Positions 17,814 through 25,698 of a stretch of DNA of 64,000 nucleotides are shown here, one piece after another. Both the position numbers and the translations under genes were made by a program. The stretch lies in contig CBDDFV010000012.1 in assembly GCA_965227335.1 (NCBI GenBank), positions 434,001 through 498,000 on the forward strand. Direction: 5' to 3'. The DNA comes from CBDDFV01 sp965227335. Its GTDB lineage: Bacteria; Planctomycetota; Phycisphaerae; Phycisphaerales; SM1A02. The notes beneath the pieces were generated by a model. The model did no database searches and had not been told where the DNA came from. It worked only from the letters and a program-made list of their open reading frames with translations. Positions within the stretch are counted from its first letter, which is position 1; every line of letters starts with the position of its first letter.

Positions 17814-18056
17814 ATGTCGAACATTCACAACTATCTCCGCGTGCGCCAGCTTGGCGACAGCGAGACGCTGCCGTTTCCGGCCTCGAAACGCGATCCCGCC
17901 GACGGGGCGCCGAAGCTCAGCGACCACGGCACGATCGAAGCGACCCTGGCCGCCGTCGAGGACCTCAGCTGGAAGCTCGAGGATCTCGCCCGTGAATTCA
18001 AGTGCTGCGGTTACTTCGATGACGACGACGACGACGACCGCCCGCGGGCGGCATGA
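17814..18056 (+). CDS. Small protein with Cys-Cys and poly-Asp tail
   Basis: 80 residues from the ATG at 17814, with GGGAGGGAACGACGC as ribosome-binding site. The body is MSNIHNYLRVRQLGDSETLPF.., then an amphipathic helix (TIEATLAAVEDLSWKLEDLAREFKCC) and a terminal GYFDDDDDDDRPRAA. The strong ribosome-binding site and codon-like composition support a real gene. No family recognised. The Cys-Cys and seven Asp could bind metal, which is speculation. Confidence 0.55.
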   Translation: MSNIHNYLRVRQLGDSETLPFPASKRDPADGAPKLSDHGTIEATLAAVEDLSWKLEDLAREFKCCGYFDDDDDDDRPRAA

Positions 18057-18115
18057 GGCGACTCGCCCGACCGCCCTTGTTCACCCGCGCGGCGTCGTCG
18101 TTCGCCCCGGGCCGC

Positions 18116-19282
18116 TCATGACGTCTCGTCCAGCACGAATCCCCGCTCGTCCATCAGTCGTCTGAACCGGGCGGGAAGTCGTGCGACGACATCATCCTCA
18201 TCCAGCCGTGCGCAGGTCAGGCGGAGCAGATCAACGAGCCCGTGGAAGTCGTCCACCGAGATGAACTCGGGACCGACCCGCGGGCGTTTCACCGTTCCCG
18301 TCCGCACGCCGTCGATGTCGACCATGTTGTGGTAATTCCCGAGGGGCAGACACACGCACGTCGACGCGTAGCCGTAGGCGCTGAACACCGTCGCCTCGCA
18401 TGCGCCGCCGGGCATGAGCTTGCGCTGCCAGCGGATGGGGTCCTTGTCGCTCGCCTGGTTCTCCATGATCCCGCTGATGCGATTGGTGAGGGCGGGGCTG
18501 AACACGCTGATGCGGTCGCCGACCCGGACGATCGGGCCGCCGCCGATCGGCGATTCCGCGAAGCTGCGTGAGTTCTCGAGACAGATGAGCCGCGCGCGTT
18601 TCGGCGGGGTCTTCGCCTCGCACGCGGCGATCGCGCCGATGAAGCCGACTTCTTCCGCGACGGTGAAGAGCACGCCGACGTGTTCGAACCCCTTGCGTCG
18701 ACCGACGACGTCGAGCAGGCCCAGCGCCGCCGCGACCGCCGCGAGATCGTCGCACGCGTGGGTGTGCAGGCGGTTGTCATCATCGATGAAGGGCGGCGTC
18801 GGTCCCGGGAAGATCCAGCGGGCGACGTCGCCGGGCGCGATCGTGTCGGCGGGCTTCTCAAGCCGGGCGATCACGCGTTTGAAGGGTTTGGCGGCCTCGT
18901 CGAGGGAGACGAGACGGGCGGGACGGGCCTGGTCGTCGGCGTCGAAGATCTCGATGCGGGCCTTGTGGAAGTAGGGATCCTGCACGCCGCCGCGAAATTC
19001 GAGTTCGAGCCGGCGTTCGTCAAGCACCGCGCGGACGACGAAGGCGGGGTGATCGAGGTGGGCGGTGATGTAGATCGGATCGGGTCCGCCCCGGCGGGGT
19101 CGGTCGGTCCGGGTGATGAGGAGGTTCCCGGCGCGATCACGTTTCAGCTCGAGGTGTCGACGGCGGTTGAGCCACGTTTCGATCCACGCGACGACGCGGT
19201 CCTCGCGTCCGGCCGCGGTGGGGATGGCGGTGAGTTCGAGCAGCCAGTCGAGATGTCGGGCGCGTTGGCGGGCGGTGGTCAT
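18116..19282 (-). CDS. M42-type zinc aminopeptidase
   Basis: 388 residues. Metal ligands of the M42/M28-M20 clan are visible: His75 in AHLDHP, Asp178-Asp179 in HACDDLAAVAAAL, and Glu210-Glu211 in TVAEEVGFIGA. LTAIPTAAGREDRV near the N-terminus and PRVGPEFISVDDFHGLVDLL near the C-terminus also fit. These cytosolic enzymes trim peptides using two metal ions. The ATG at 19282 has TACGAT exactly six bases upstream and no ribosome-binding site. It is divergent from the thioesterase gene with 33 bases between the start codons. Confidence 0.75.
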   Translation of the reverse strand: MTTARQRARHLDWLLELTAIPTAAGREDRVVAWIETWLNRRRHLELKRDRAGNLLITRTDRPRRGGPDPIYITAHLDHPAFVVRAVLDERRLELEFRGGVQDPYFHKARIEIFDADDQARPARLVSLDEAAKPFKRVIARLEKPADTIAPGDVARWIFPGPTPPFIDDDNRLHTHACDDLAAVAAALGLLDVVGRRKGFEHVGVLFTVAEEVGFIGAIAACEAKTPPKRARLICLENSRSFAESPIGGGPIVRVGDRISVFSPALTNRISGIMENQASDKDPIRWQRKLMPGGACEATVFSAYGYASTCVCLPLGNYHNMVDIDGVRTGTVKRPRVGPEFISVDDFHGLVDLLRLTCARLDEDDVVARLPARFRRLMDERGFVLDETS

Positions 19283-19288
19283 GACGGC

Positions 19289-19294
19289 ATCGTA
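19289..19294 (-). promoter_or_regulatory. -10-like TACGAT, leaderless position (minus)
   Basis: On the minus strand TACGAT precedes the M42 peptidase ATG by six bases. Confidence 0.55.
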
Positions 19295-19303
19295 GCCGGT
19301 CCG

Positions 19304-19309
19304 TACGAT
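19304..19309 (+). promoter_or_regulatory. -10-like TACGAT, leaderless position (plus)
   Basis: TACGAT precedes the thioesterase ATG (19316) by six bases. With the minus-strand copy at 19289-19294 it forms an inverted repeat, so two divergent promoters are packed back to back. Confidence 0.55.
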
Positions 19310-19315
19310 GCAGCC

Positions 19316-19717
19316 ATGGACGGACTGCTCGACCTCCGCGTGCGTTACCAGGAATGCGACCCGATGGGTCTCGTGCATCACTCGGTCTACCCGATCTGGT
19401 TCGAGATGGGGCGCACCGAACTGCTGCGCGAGCAGGGCGGCGATTACCGGGCGCTCGAGGCGGCGGGCGTGTTCCTCGCGGTGGTGCGTCTGGAGGCGAC
19501 CTACCGCCGGCCGGCCCGCTACGACGATCAGTTGCGGCTGAAGACGACGCTCGTCTCGTGCGGACGCGTCAAGATCATGCACGAATACGAACTACGCCGA
19601 CGCGAGCGTCACGAGGAGATCATCGCCCTCGGCGCGACGACCCTCGCGTGTCTCGATCGGAACGGACGCGCGCAGGCGGTGCCGGACGACCTCCATGCGC
19701 TGATGACCGACGCGTAA
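19316..19717 (+). CDS. YbgC/4-hydroxybenzoyl-CoA-type thioesterase
   Basis: 133 residues, a single hot-dog domain. The active-site segment YQECDPMGLVHHSVYPIWFEMGR (11-33) carries the conserved Asp15 and the helix that starts HHSVY, as in YbgC-like acyl-CoA thioesterases. These hydrolyse acyl-CoA or acyl-ACP in the cytoplasm; the substrate cannot be read from sequence. The mRNA appears leaderless. Confidence 0.85.
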   Translation: MDGLLDLRVRYQECDPMGLVHHSVYPIWFEMGRTELLREQGGDYRALEAAGVFLAVVRLEATYRRPARYDDQLRLKTTLVSCGRVKIMHEYELRRRERHEEIIALGATTLACLDRNGRAQAVPDDLHALMTDA

Positions 19718-19892
19718 GCGATGACAACGGTCTCATAACCGCGTGACATCCGTCACAGACCGCACAGTCGGGCCGGGGCCCGACCCGGCCGCGAAAGCGC
19801 CTCAGCCCGGCGACCGCCCTCGCCGATGTCATCGGTACGGCTGCACGCGCGCGATCCCCGCGGGGATCGGCGCCGCCGGGAGGAGAGCACCC

Positions 19893-20609
19893 ATGATGGA
19901 ACTCACCCTGACCGTGATCGGTCTCATGCTCGGCGTCGGCGACCCGTCGCCCGACTTCACCGAGATCACCTTCGACTCGATCGTCGTCGACGACGTGGAG
20001 TTCATCGATCCCGACACGTTCGCGGATCTCGGACTCGTCGGCGTCGCGTCGTACCCGGTGCAGGACCTCGAATCCTCCGCGCCCGCCTGGTGGTGGGACG
20101 GCTTCCTCGTCCCCGGCGGAATCACGGCCCCCAACGTGCTCCCGCTTCAGCCCGCCCTCGGGCTCGAAATGGAGTTCACGTTCCTGACGCCGGACGGGTG
20201 CCCCGGTCTGATCGATTACTTCGAGGTGCGCGGCTTCGATTCCGAAGCGGGCAGCGTGCTCGGTCTCGTCCAGCTCTTCAATGTCGACGGCGATCTGATC
20301 AGCGAACTTCAGTTGTTCACCCCCGCCGACCGGACGGATCTCTTCACGCTCATCGCGCCCAACGCGACCCGGGTGCGCCTCGCCACCGACCCCGACGGGG
20401 CCTCGTTCGACAACATGATCTTCTCGACCCCCTCGATCTCGATCACGCCCGACATCAACCGCGACGGCGTCGTCGATTCCGACGACATCGGCGCGATGTT
20501 CGCCGAGTGGGGGGCGTGTACGCCGGACTCGTGCTGCCTCGCGGATCTCGATCGCGACGGCGTTGTGAACGCGCACGATCTCGCCCGACTGCTCGCGAAC
20601 TGGGGCTGA
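19893..20609 (+). CDS. Secreted protein with dockerin-like tail
   Basis: 238 residues from the ATG at 19893, with AGGAG seven bases upstream. The N-terminus (MMELTLTVIGLMLGVGDPSP) is a short hydrophobic leader. Residues about 20-180 form a beta-rich domain (ITFDSIVVDDVEFI, ALGLEMEFTFLTPDG, GLIDYFEVRGFDSEAGSV, ATRVRLATDPDGASFDNMIF) that reads like a carbohydrate-binding or jelly-roll module. The tail has two dockerin-like loops (DINRDGVVDSDDIGAMFAEWG and DLDRDGVVNAHDLARLLANWG). The stop is six bases from the opposing nitroreductase stop. Confidence 0.7.
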   Translation: MMELTLTVIGLMLGVGDPSPDFTEITFDSIVVDDVEFIDPDTFADLGLVGVASYPVQDLESSAPAWWWDGFLVPGGITAPNVLPLQPALGLEMEFTFLTPDGCPGLIDYFEVRGFDSEAGSVLGLVQLFNVDGDLISELQLFTPADRTDLFTLIAPNATRVRLATDPDGASFDNMIFSTPSISITPDINRDGVVDSDDIGAMFAEWGACTPDSCCLADLDRDGVVNAHDLARLLANWG

Positions 20610-20615
20610 TCCGCC

Positions 20616-21365
20616 TCAGCCGAGGTTCGCGCCCTTGGCGGTGTAATAGTCGGCGAGATCGACACGCATCGGCGCGGCGAACTTCTCCCCCATGATCGAC
20701 GACCAGCCGCGCACCCGCGCCGCATCGACGCCGCGCTCCCGCAGATACGTCTCGTACCGCGCATCGTACTCGCGCAGGTGGGTGCGGACGGCGTCGTCGT
20801 CGGGGAAGGCGTCATCGTGCAGGATCGCGCCGGGATGGAGGCGGGGGCGGGGGGCGGGGGTCTCCGCGGGGACGCCGACGCAGAGGCCGTAGAGCGGGTA
20901 CACGCCGCGCGGCGGCGCGAGCAGACGCTCCACGTCGAACAGCCGGTTCCGCAGTCCGCCGATGTAGCAGACGCCGTAGCCCATCGCCTCGACGGCCACG
21001 ACGAAGTTCTGCGCGAACAGCGTGGCGTCGATCACGGCGAGCAGGAAGGCTTCGAGTCGGGCGTCGTACGCGCCGCCGTGCGCTTCGACCGCGAGTCGAT
21101 GCCGGCGGGTGTCGCCGCACACGACGAAGAACGCCCCGCAGTCGGCGACCTTCTCCTGTCCGCCGGTGAGTTCGACGAGGCGGCGTCGCTTTCCGGCGTC
21201 GCGGACGCGGAGCAGGCAGTACGCCTGGATGGCGGAGCTGGTCGACGCGGCCTGTCCGGCGACGACGGCGCGTTCGATGTCGTCATCGCGGACGGGTTCG
21301 TCGGCGTAGGTGCGGATGGAGCGGTGGGCGAGCAGTTGTTCGATGATCGTGTCGACGGCGGTCAT
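20616..21365 (-). CDS. NfsA-type flavin nitroreductase
   Basis: 249 residues, a nitroreductase-fold FMN protein of the NfsA/FRP group. Markers are the N-terminal HRSIRTYADEPV (FMN phosphate-binding Arg and Ser), AIQAYCLLRV, LFAQNFVVAVEAMGYGVCYIGGLRN and PLYGLCVGVPAE. NfsA-like enzymes reduce nitroaromatics, quinones or flavins with NADPH. The ATG at 21365 overlaps the stop of the upstream CpcT-like gene (ATGA), so the two are translationally coupled. Confidence 0.85.
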   Translation of the reverse strand: MTAVDTIIEQLLAHRSIRTYADEPVRDDDIERAVVAGQAASTSSAIQAYCLLRVRDAGKRRRLVELTGGQEKVADCGAFFVVCGDTRRHRLAVEAHGGAYDARLEAFLLAVIDATLFAQNFVVAVEAMGYGVCYIGGLRNRLFDVERLLAPPRGVYPLYGLCVGVPAETPAPRPRLHPGAILHDDAFPDDDAVRTHLREYDARYETYLRERGVDAARVRGWSSIMGEKFAAPMRVDLADYYTAKGANLG

Positions 21366-22057
21366 GCGGGCGGTCCGTTGCTCTTCTTGATGAAGATGTA
21401 GGGGCCGTTGACGGCGCCCCACGCCTGCTCGCCCTGCCGGGTCCAGCCGCGATCCCAGGAGAGGAGTTCGTGCTCGGTGATGAGGACTTCGCTGGTGGCG
21501 TAGTCGGCGCCCCGCAGCGTGCTTTCGCAGTCGTCGCCGATCGTTTCGCCGACGTAGAGGTCCGGGCCGTCGGGCGTGAGTCGGATGGAGCATCCGACGC
21601 GTCGGGTGAGGTCGTCGGGGGCGAGGGTGTCGAAGTGGGCGTCGTCACGGTCCCACCAGCCGGCGAACGACCGGGGATCGCCGGGCAGGATGTAGACCTC
21701 GCTCCAGACCACGCCCCGCCCGGCCCCGTGAAGTCGATAGACGCGTTGGCGGTAGGGTTGGTCGAGGCTGCCGTCGGCGGCCTGTTCGACGTAGAGCCAT
21801 CGGCCGTCGGTGCGATCGGTCCAGATCGGGAGCATGACGAGACGGATGGTGAAGTAGGTCTCGTCCGCGGCGGCCTGTTCGGCGGAGTCGAAGGTCCCGG
21901 TCATCCAGCGGGCGAGTCGGCGGACGTCGGAGTCGATCGGTCCTTCGCCGCGGGGCGCGTCGTCGGCGGTCTGGCAGCCGGCGGCGAGGAGAAGGAGGAG
22001 GGCGAGGGCGGCGAGCCGCCGGGTCGGGGGGCGGGGGGTGTGTCGGGCGGGTCGCAT
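21362..22057 (-). CDS. CpcT/CpeT-like lipoprotein (DUF1001 family)
   Basis: 231 residues. The N-terminus is a lipoprotein signal (LAALALLLLLAAGCQ, lipobox Cys about 28). The body contains LARWMTGTFDSAEQA, LVMLPIWTDRTDGRWLYVEQA, QPYRQRVYRL and GCSIRLTPDGPDLYVGETIGDDCESTLRGADYATSEV, which closely follow the CpcT/CpeT calycin fold. Cyanobacterial CpcT attaches bilins to phycobiliproteins. No phycobiliprotein is expected here, so this is one of the non-cyanobacterial homologues and probably binds another ligand in the envelope. TACCGT lies eight bases before the ATG; there is no ribosome-binding site. Confidence 0.75.
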   Translation of the reverse strand: MRPARHTPRPPTRRLAALALLLLLAAGCQTADDAPRGEGPIDSDVRRLARWMTGTFDSAEQAAADETYFTIRLVMLPIWTDRTDGRWLYVEQAADGSLDQPYRQRVYRLHGAGRGVVWSEVYILPGDPRSFAGWWDRDDAHFDTLAPDDLTRRVGCSIRLTPDGPDLYVGETIGDDCESTLRGADYATSEVLITEHELLSWDRGWTRQGEQAWGAVNGPYIFIKKSNGPPA

Positions 22058-22573
22058 GATGGTGCACGGTAGCGGGTCGGGGCGTGATCGTGGGGGGCTT
22101 GATCGGGGGGTTCCGGGGCGTGAGGCGGGGGGCGGCGGGGGCGGGGGCGGCGGCTGGCCGCGCGGCCCGGTTTGCCCTAGAATGCGGGGCCAGCTCGAAA
22201 GGCGAAGCGCCTCGTCGAAGGCGGCCCGGAACGGCGGTCCACAGCGGTTGTTCCTTCCGTCCCCGGCGATCGTCGCTGCCGTCTCTTCGGGTTTCGCCGT
22301 GCCGATGCTCGTCTGTGTCACCCGGGTGGGTGTGACCGACGGGTGGGCCGTCTGTCGACGGAGCGTCGCGCGGCTGGTTTCATGGCCTGTTCCGGCGATC
22401 GCCGGACGTCACGTCCGCTTCCTCGCAATGGGTCGTCGTCCTCACGGCGCTGCGGGATGGCTGGAAGCGGCAGGACCGGAAGCGGTCCTTTGACGCGCAC
22501 CGCTCACGCGATCGGAGCGCGGCCGCTGCTCGAACCGCCGGCCCGACCGGGTCGCATGGAGGAGTTTTCTCTC
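22058..22573 (+). promoter_or_regulatory. Long structured upstream region of the acyl-CoA dehydrogenase gene
   Basis: This 516-base gap has no convincing gene. TAGAAT at 22178-22183 is a good -10 candidate and would give a leader of nearly 390 bases. Within it are CCGGCGATCGCCGG, a perfect palindrome (22392-22405), AGGACCG-GAAG-CGGTCCT, a 7-bp hairpin followed by TT (22472-22489), and a GTCAC/GTGAC pairing near 22317-22338. No known riboswitch consensus was recognised. Confidence 0.4.
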
Positions 22574-24529
22574 GTGTCGAAGCCGAATCTCGCCAGCGAA
22601 CTGAAGGGCGTCTCCGAGAAGGACCGGAAGCAGATCGAGCAGGCCCAGGAGATGCTCGGGCCCGATCCCGAGGAGATGGGCCATATCAAGAACATCTTCT
22701 GGGGGAACGTGCGGGAGGATCTCGTCTTCCCGTACCCCGAGGCGCCGGCGGAGGAGGTCGCCCGGTGCGACCAGCTGCTCGCCGCCCTCGACGACTACCT
22801 GAAGAACGAGCATCCGCACTTCGAGATCGACGACAAGCAGGAGATTCCGCCCACGGCGGTGCAGCGTCTGTTCGACCTCGGCGTGATGGGGATGATCATC
22901 CCGCAGGAGTACGGCGGCGGCGGCTTCAACATCACGAGTTACAACCGGGTGCTCGCCCGCATCGGCGAGTCGTGCGGCTCGACGGCGGTGATGGTGTCGG
23001 CGCACCAGTCGATCGGCTGCGGGGCCCTGGTCCTCTTCGGCACGGAAGAGCAGAAGAAGAAGTACCTGCCCCGCATGGCGACGGACACGCTCTCCGCCTT
23101 CTGTCTGTCGGAGCCGCAGGTCGGCTGCGACGCGGGCGGTCAGGAGACGCGGTGCGAGTTGAGCGCGGACGGCACGCATTACGTGCTGAACGGCGAGAAG
23201 AAGTGGGCGACGTCCGGCGCGCTCTCCGGCCTGTTCACGGTCATGGCCAAGCAGATGGTCAAGGACCCGAAGACGGGCAAGGAGAAGGAGAAGGTCACCG
23301 CCCTGATCTGCACGCCGGACATGGAGGGCGTGGACATCTTCTCGCGGAACCGCAGCAAGTGCGGCATTCGCGGGACGTGGCAGGCGCGGATCCGGTTCAA
23401 CAACGTCAAGGTGCCCAGCAAGAACCTGCTGCACCATGAAGGCCGCGGCCTGAACGTCGCCCTCACCTGCCTGAACTACGGACGCTGCACGCTCTCCGCC
23501 GGCATGGTCGGAGCGGGCAAGGCGGCGTACGAGCAGGCGGTGAAGTGGGCGCAGTACCGCTACCAGTTCGACCGTCCGATCGGCGAGTTCGAGCAGGTGC
23601 AGGAGAAGGTCGCGAAGATGGCCGCGTACGTCTACGCGATGGACGCGATGCTCTACATGACGACGGGCATCGTCGACCGCCAGGACACGGACATCATGCT
23701 CGAGACCGCGATCTGCAAGGTGTTCTGCTCGGAGATCGGGTTCCGCACCGTCGACAACGCGTTGCAGGTGATGGGCGGCGAAGGCTACATGACCGAGAAC
23801 GTGGTGGAGCGTCTCTGGCGCGACAGCCGCATCAACATCATCGTCGAAGGCGCCAACGAGGTGATGCACAGCTTCGTGTTCGCCTACGGCTCCAAGCAGC
23901 TCGGCGAGTTCATGCTGGGCGTGAAGGCGAACCCGTTCAAGCATCTCGGGGCGGCGATGCAGATCGCGGCGGAGATCCTGCCGCCGGTTCCGTGGCTCCG
24001 GATCAAGCGGCCGGCCCCCCGCATCACGCGGCTTCATCCGAAGCTCGCCGAGCATCAGCGCGAGGTCGAGCGCCAGATCCAGGACTTCAGCCACCACGTG
24101 AAGCTGATGTTCAAGGAGCACGAGGAGAAGCTCATCACGCGTCAGATGATCCAGGCGCGGCTCAGCCTCTGGGTGATCTGGCTGCACGCCATGATCTGCT
24201 CGCTCGCGAAGCTCGACCAGTCGATCCGGCGCGGCCACAACGGGCAGGAGCTCGCGGACGAGATCAAGCTCGTCAATCACGTCTGTGCGTTGTGCCGCGC
24301 GGAGATCGCCGACGCGAAGCGCGGCTTGTTCGAGAACCCCGACGCCACGATCCTCGCCGCCCACGAAGCGGCGTGCCGGGCCTCGGACACGCGTCCGAAC
24401 GCGGACTTCGTCATGCCGGAAAGCACCCCCGATCCCGACGCCCGTGACAAGGGCCGACAGATCGACCAGACAAACATCCCGCAGTTCGGCTCGGGCTCCA
24501 CCGTCGAGGCGGCGGATGTGCCGCACTGA
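22574..24529 (+). CDS. Long acyl-CoA dehydrogenase (FadE/VLCAD-like)
   Basis: 651 residues if started at the GTG at 22574, which has GGAGGAG nine bases upstream; the ATG at 22556 would add six residues but lacks a ribosome-binding site. The N-terminal 50 residues are an extra helical segment. The ACAD core follows (IPQEYGGGGFNITSYNRVLARIGESCGSTAVMV, LSEPQVGCDAGGQETR, FNNVKVPSKNLL, ALQVMGGEGYMTENVVERLWRDSRINIIVEGANEVM). The Glu in VEGANEV is a plausible catalytic base position. A C-terminal extension of about 170 helical residues resembles the membrane-associated tail of VLCAD. It oxidises acyl-CoA with FAD; next to leucine dehydrogenase and a 2-oxoacid dehydrogenase it could act on branched-chain acyl-CoA. 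Confidence 0.85.
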   Translation: MSKPNLASELKGVSEKDRKQIEQAQEMLGPDPEEMGHIKNIFWGNVREDLVFPYPEAPAEEVARCDQLLAALDDYLKNEHPHFEIDDKQEIPPTAVQRLFDLGVMGMIIPQEYGGGGFNITSYNRVLARIGESCGSTAVMVSAHQSIGCGALVLFGTEEQKKKYLPRMATDTLSAFCLSEPQVGCDAGGQETRCELSADGTHYVLNGEKKWATSGALSGLFTVMAKQMVKDPKTGKEKEKVTALICTPDMEGVDIFSRNRSKCGIRGTWQARIRFNNVKVPSKNLLHHEGRGLNVALTCLNYGRCTLSAGMVGAGKAAYEQAVKWAQYRYQFDRPIGEFEQVQEKVAKMAAYVYAMDAMLYMTTGIVDRQDTDIMLETAICKVFCSEIGFRTVDNALQVMGGEGYMTENVVERLWRDSRINIIVEGANEVMHSFVFAYGSKQLGEFMLGVKANPFKHLGAAMQIAAEILPPVPWLRIKRPAPRITRLHPKLAEHQREVERQIQDFSHHVKLMFKEHEEKLITRQMIQARLSLWVIWLHAMICSLAKLDQSIRRGHNGQELADEIKLVNHVCALCRAEIADAKRGLFENPDATILAAHEAACRASDTRPNADFVMPESTPDPDARDKGRQIDQTNIPQFGSGSTVEAADVPH

Positions 24530-24618
24530 CCGAACCCCCACCGGTTCACGCGACCGCGGTCGCGTATTCGACCCTCTTCCCCTGACCGTCCGAGACACGG
24601 CCCGGAGTCATTCGTCGA

Positions 24619-25698
24619 ATGAACACCTTTGACCAGATGAGCGACCGCGGACACGAACGCGTCTGCTTCCACCAGGATCCCGAGACCGGCCTTCGCGCCA
24701 TTATTTCGATTCACTCGACCACCCTCGGCGCCGCGCTCGGCGGCACCCGCCGCTGGTGCTACGCCACGGAGGCGGACGCGTTGTACGACGTGCTCCGTCT
24801 TTCCGAGGGGATGACCTACAAGGCGGCGTGCGCGGGGCTGCCGATGGGCGGGGCCAAGAGCGTCATCCTGCTGCCCAAACCGGGACACCCCGGTTCGGAA
24901 GCGGAAGCCCGCGCCATGGGTCGGTTCGTCGACACGTTCAACGGCGACTACATCGCGGCGGAGGACGTCGGCGTCAACACGCAGTTCGTCGACTGGATGG
25001 CCCACGAAACCAAGCACGTCATGGGCGGCGAGACGGTCTCCACCGGCGGCGATCCCTCGCCGTTCACCGCCCGCGGCGTCTTCAACGGCATGAAGGCGTG
25101 CCTCGCCCACCTCGGCCGGCCGGTCGACTTCTCCGGCCTCACCGTCGCGATCCAGGGCGTCGGCTCCGTCGGACGCAACCTCGGCGTGATGCTGCGGGAG
25201 GCGGGGGCGGACATCATCGCGGCGGACATCGCGCCGAAGAACCTCGAACGCGCGCAGGCCGAGATCGACGGCCTCACCCTCGTCGCCCCTGAGCAGATCC
25301 TCACGCAGGCGTGCGACATTCTCGCCCCGTGTGCGCTGGGCGGCGTGATCGACGGCAAGATGGTCGACCGGCTCCAGACGAAGATCGTGTGCGGCGCCTC
25401 GAACAACGTGCTGGACGACCCCGACGAGGACGCCGTGCTGCTCAAGAACGCGGGCGTCCTCTACGCCCCGGACTTCGTGGTGAACTCCGGCGGCCTGATC
25501 GAACTGGCGGGACTCTGGCTCGGCCTGACCCGCGACGAACTCGATCGCAAGAACGACGACATCGAAACGACGACCGCGCAGATCCTCACCCGGGCGGAGT
25601 CGTCGACGTCGACGCACGCGGCGGCGATCGAGGTCGCCCGCACGCGGATCGCCGAAGGCGGACGGAATCGCAGGGAGCAGGTGCAGCATGCCGGTTAA
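24619..25698 (+). CDS. Leucine (Glu/Leu/Phe/Val) dehydrogenase
   Basis: 359 residues. It deaminates branched-chain amino acids to 2-oxoacids with NAD+. Catalytic lysines are Lys68 in MTYKAACAGLP and Lys80 in MGGAKSVI; Asp116 lies in AAEDVGVN. The Rossmann GVGSVG motif is at 180-185. VNSGGLIELAGLW near residue 270 completes the substrate pocket. The length equals that of bacterial LeuDH. The start is the ATG at 24619 with CGGAG upstream, and its last 11 bases overlap the E1 alpha gene, which indicates coupled translation and one pathway. Confidence 0.88.
   Translation: MNTFDQMSDRGHERVCFHQDPETGLRAIISIHSTTLGAALGGTRRWCYATEADALYDVLRLSEGMTYKAACAGLPMGGAKSVILLPKPGHPGSEAEARAMGRFVDTFNGDYIAAEDVGVNTQFVDWMAHETKHVMGGETVSTGGDPSPFTARGVFNGMKACLAHLGRPVDFSGLTVAIQGVGSVGRNLGVMLREAGADIIAADIAPKNLERAQAEIDGLTLVAPEQILTQACDILAPCALGGVIDGKMVDRLQTKIVCGASNNVLDDPDEDAVLLKNAGVLYAPDFVVNSGGLIELAGLWLGLTRDELDRKNDDIETTTAQILTRAESSTSTHAAAIEVARTRIAEGGRNRREQVQHAG

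Noticed and set aside
21362..22057. Phycobilin lyase function for the CpcT-like protein
   Set aside because: There is no phycobiliprotein or bilin synthesis gene, and the family occurs in non-phototrophs.
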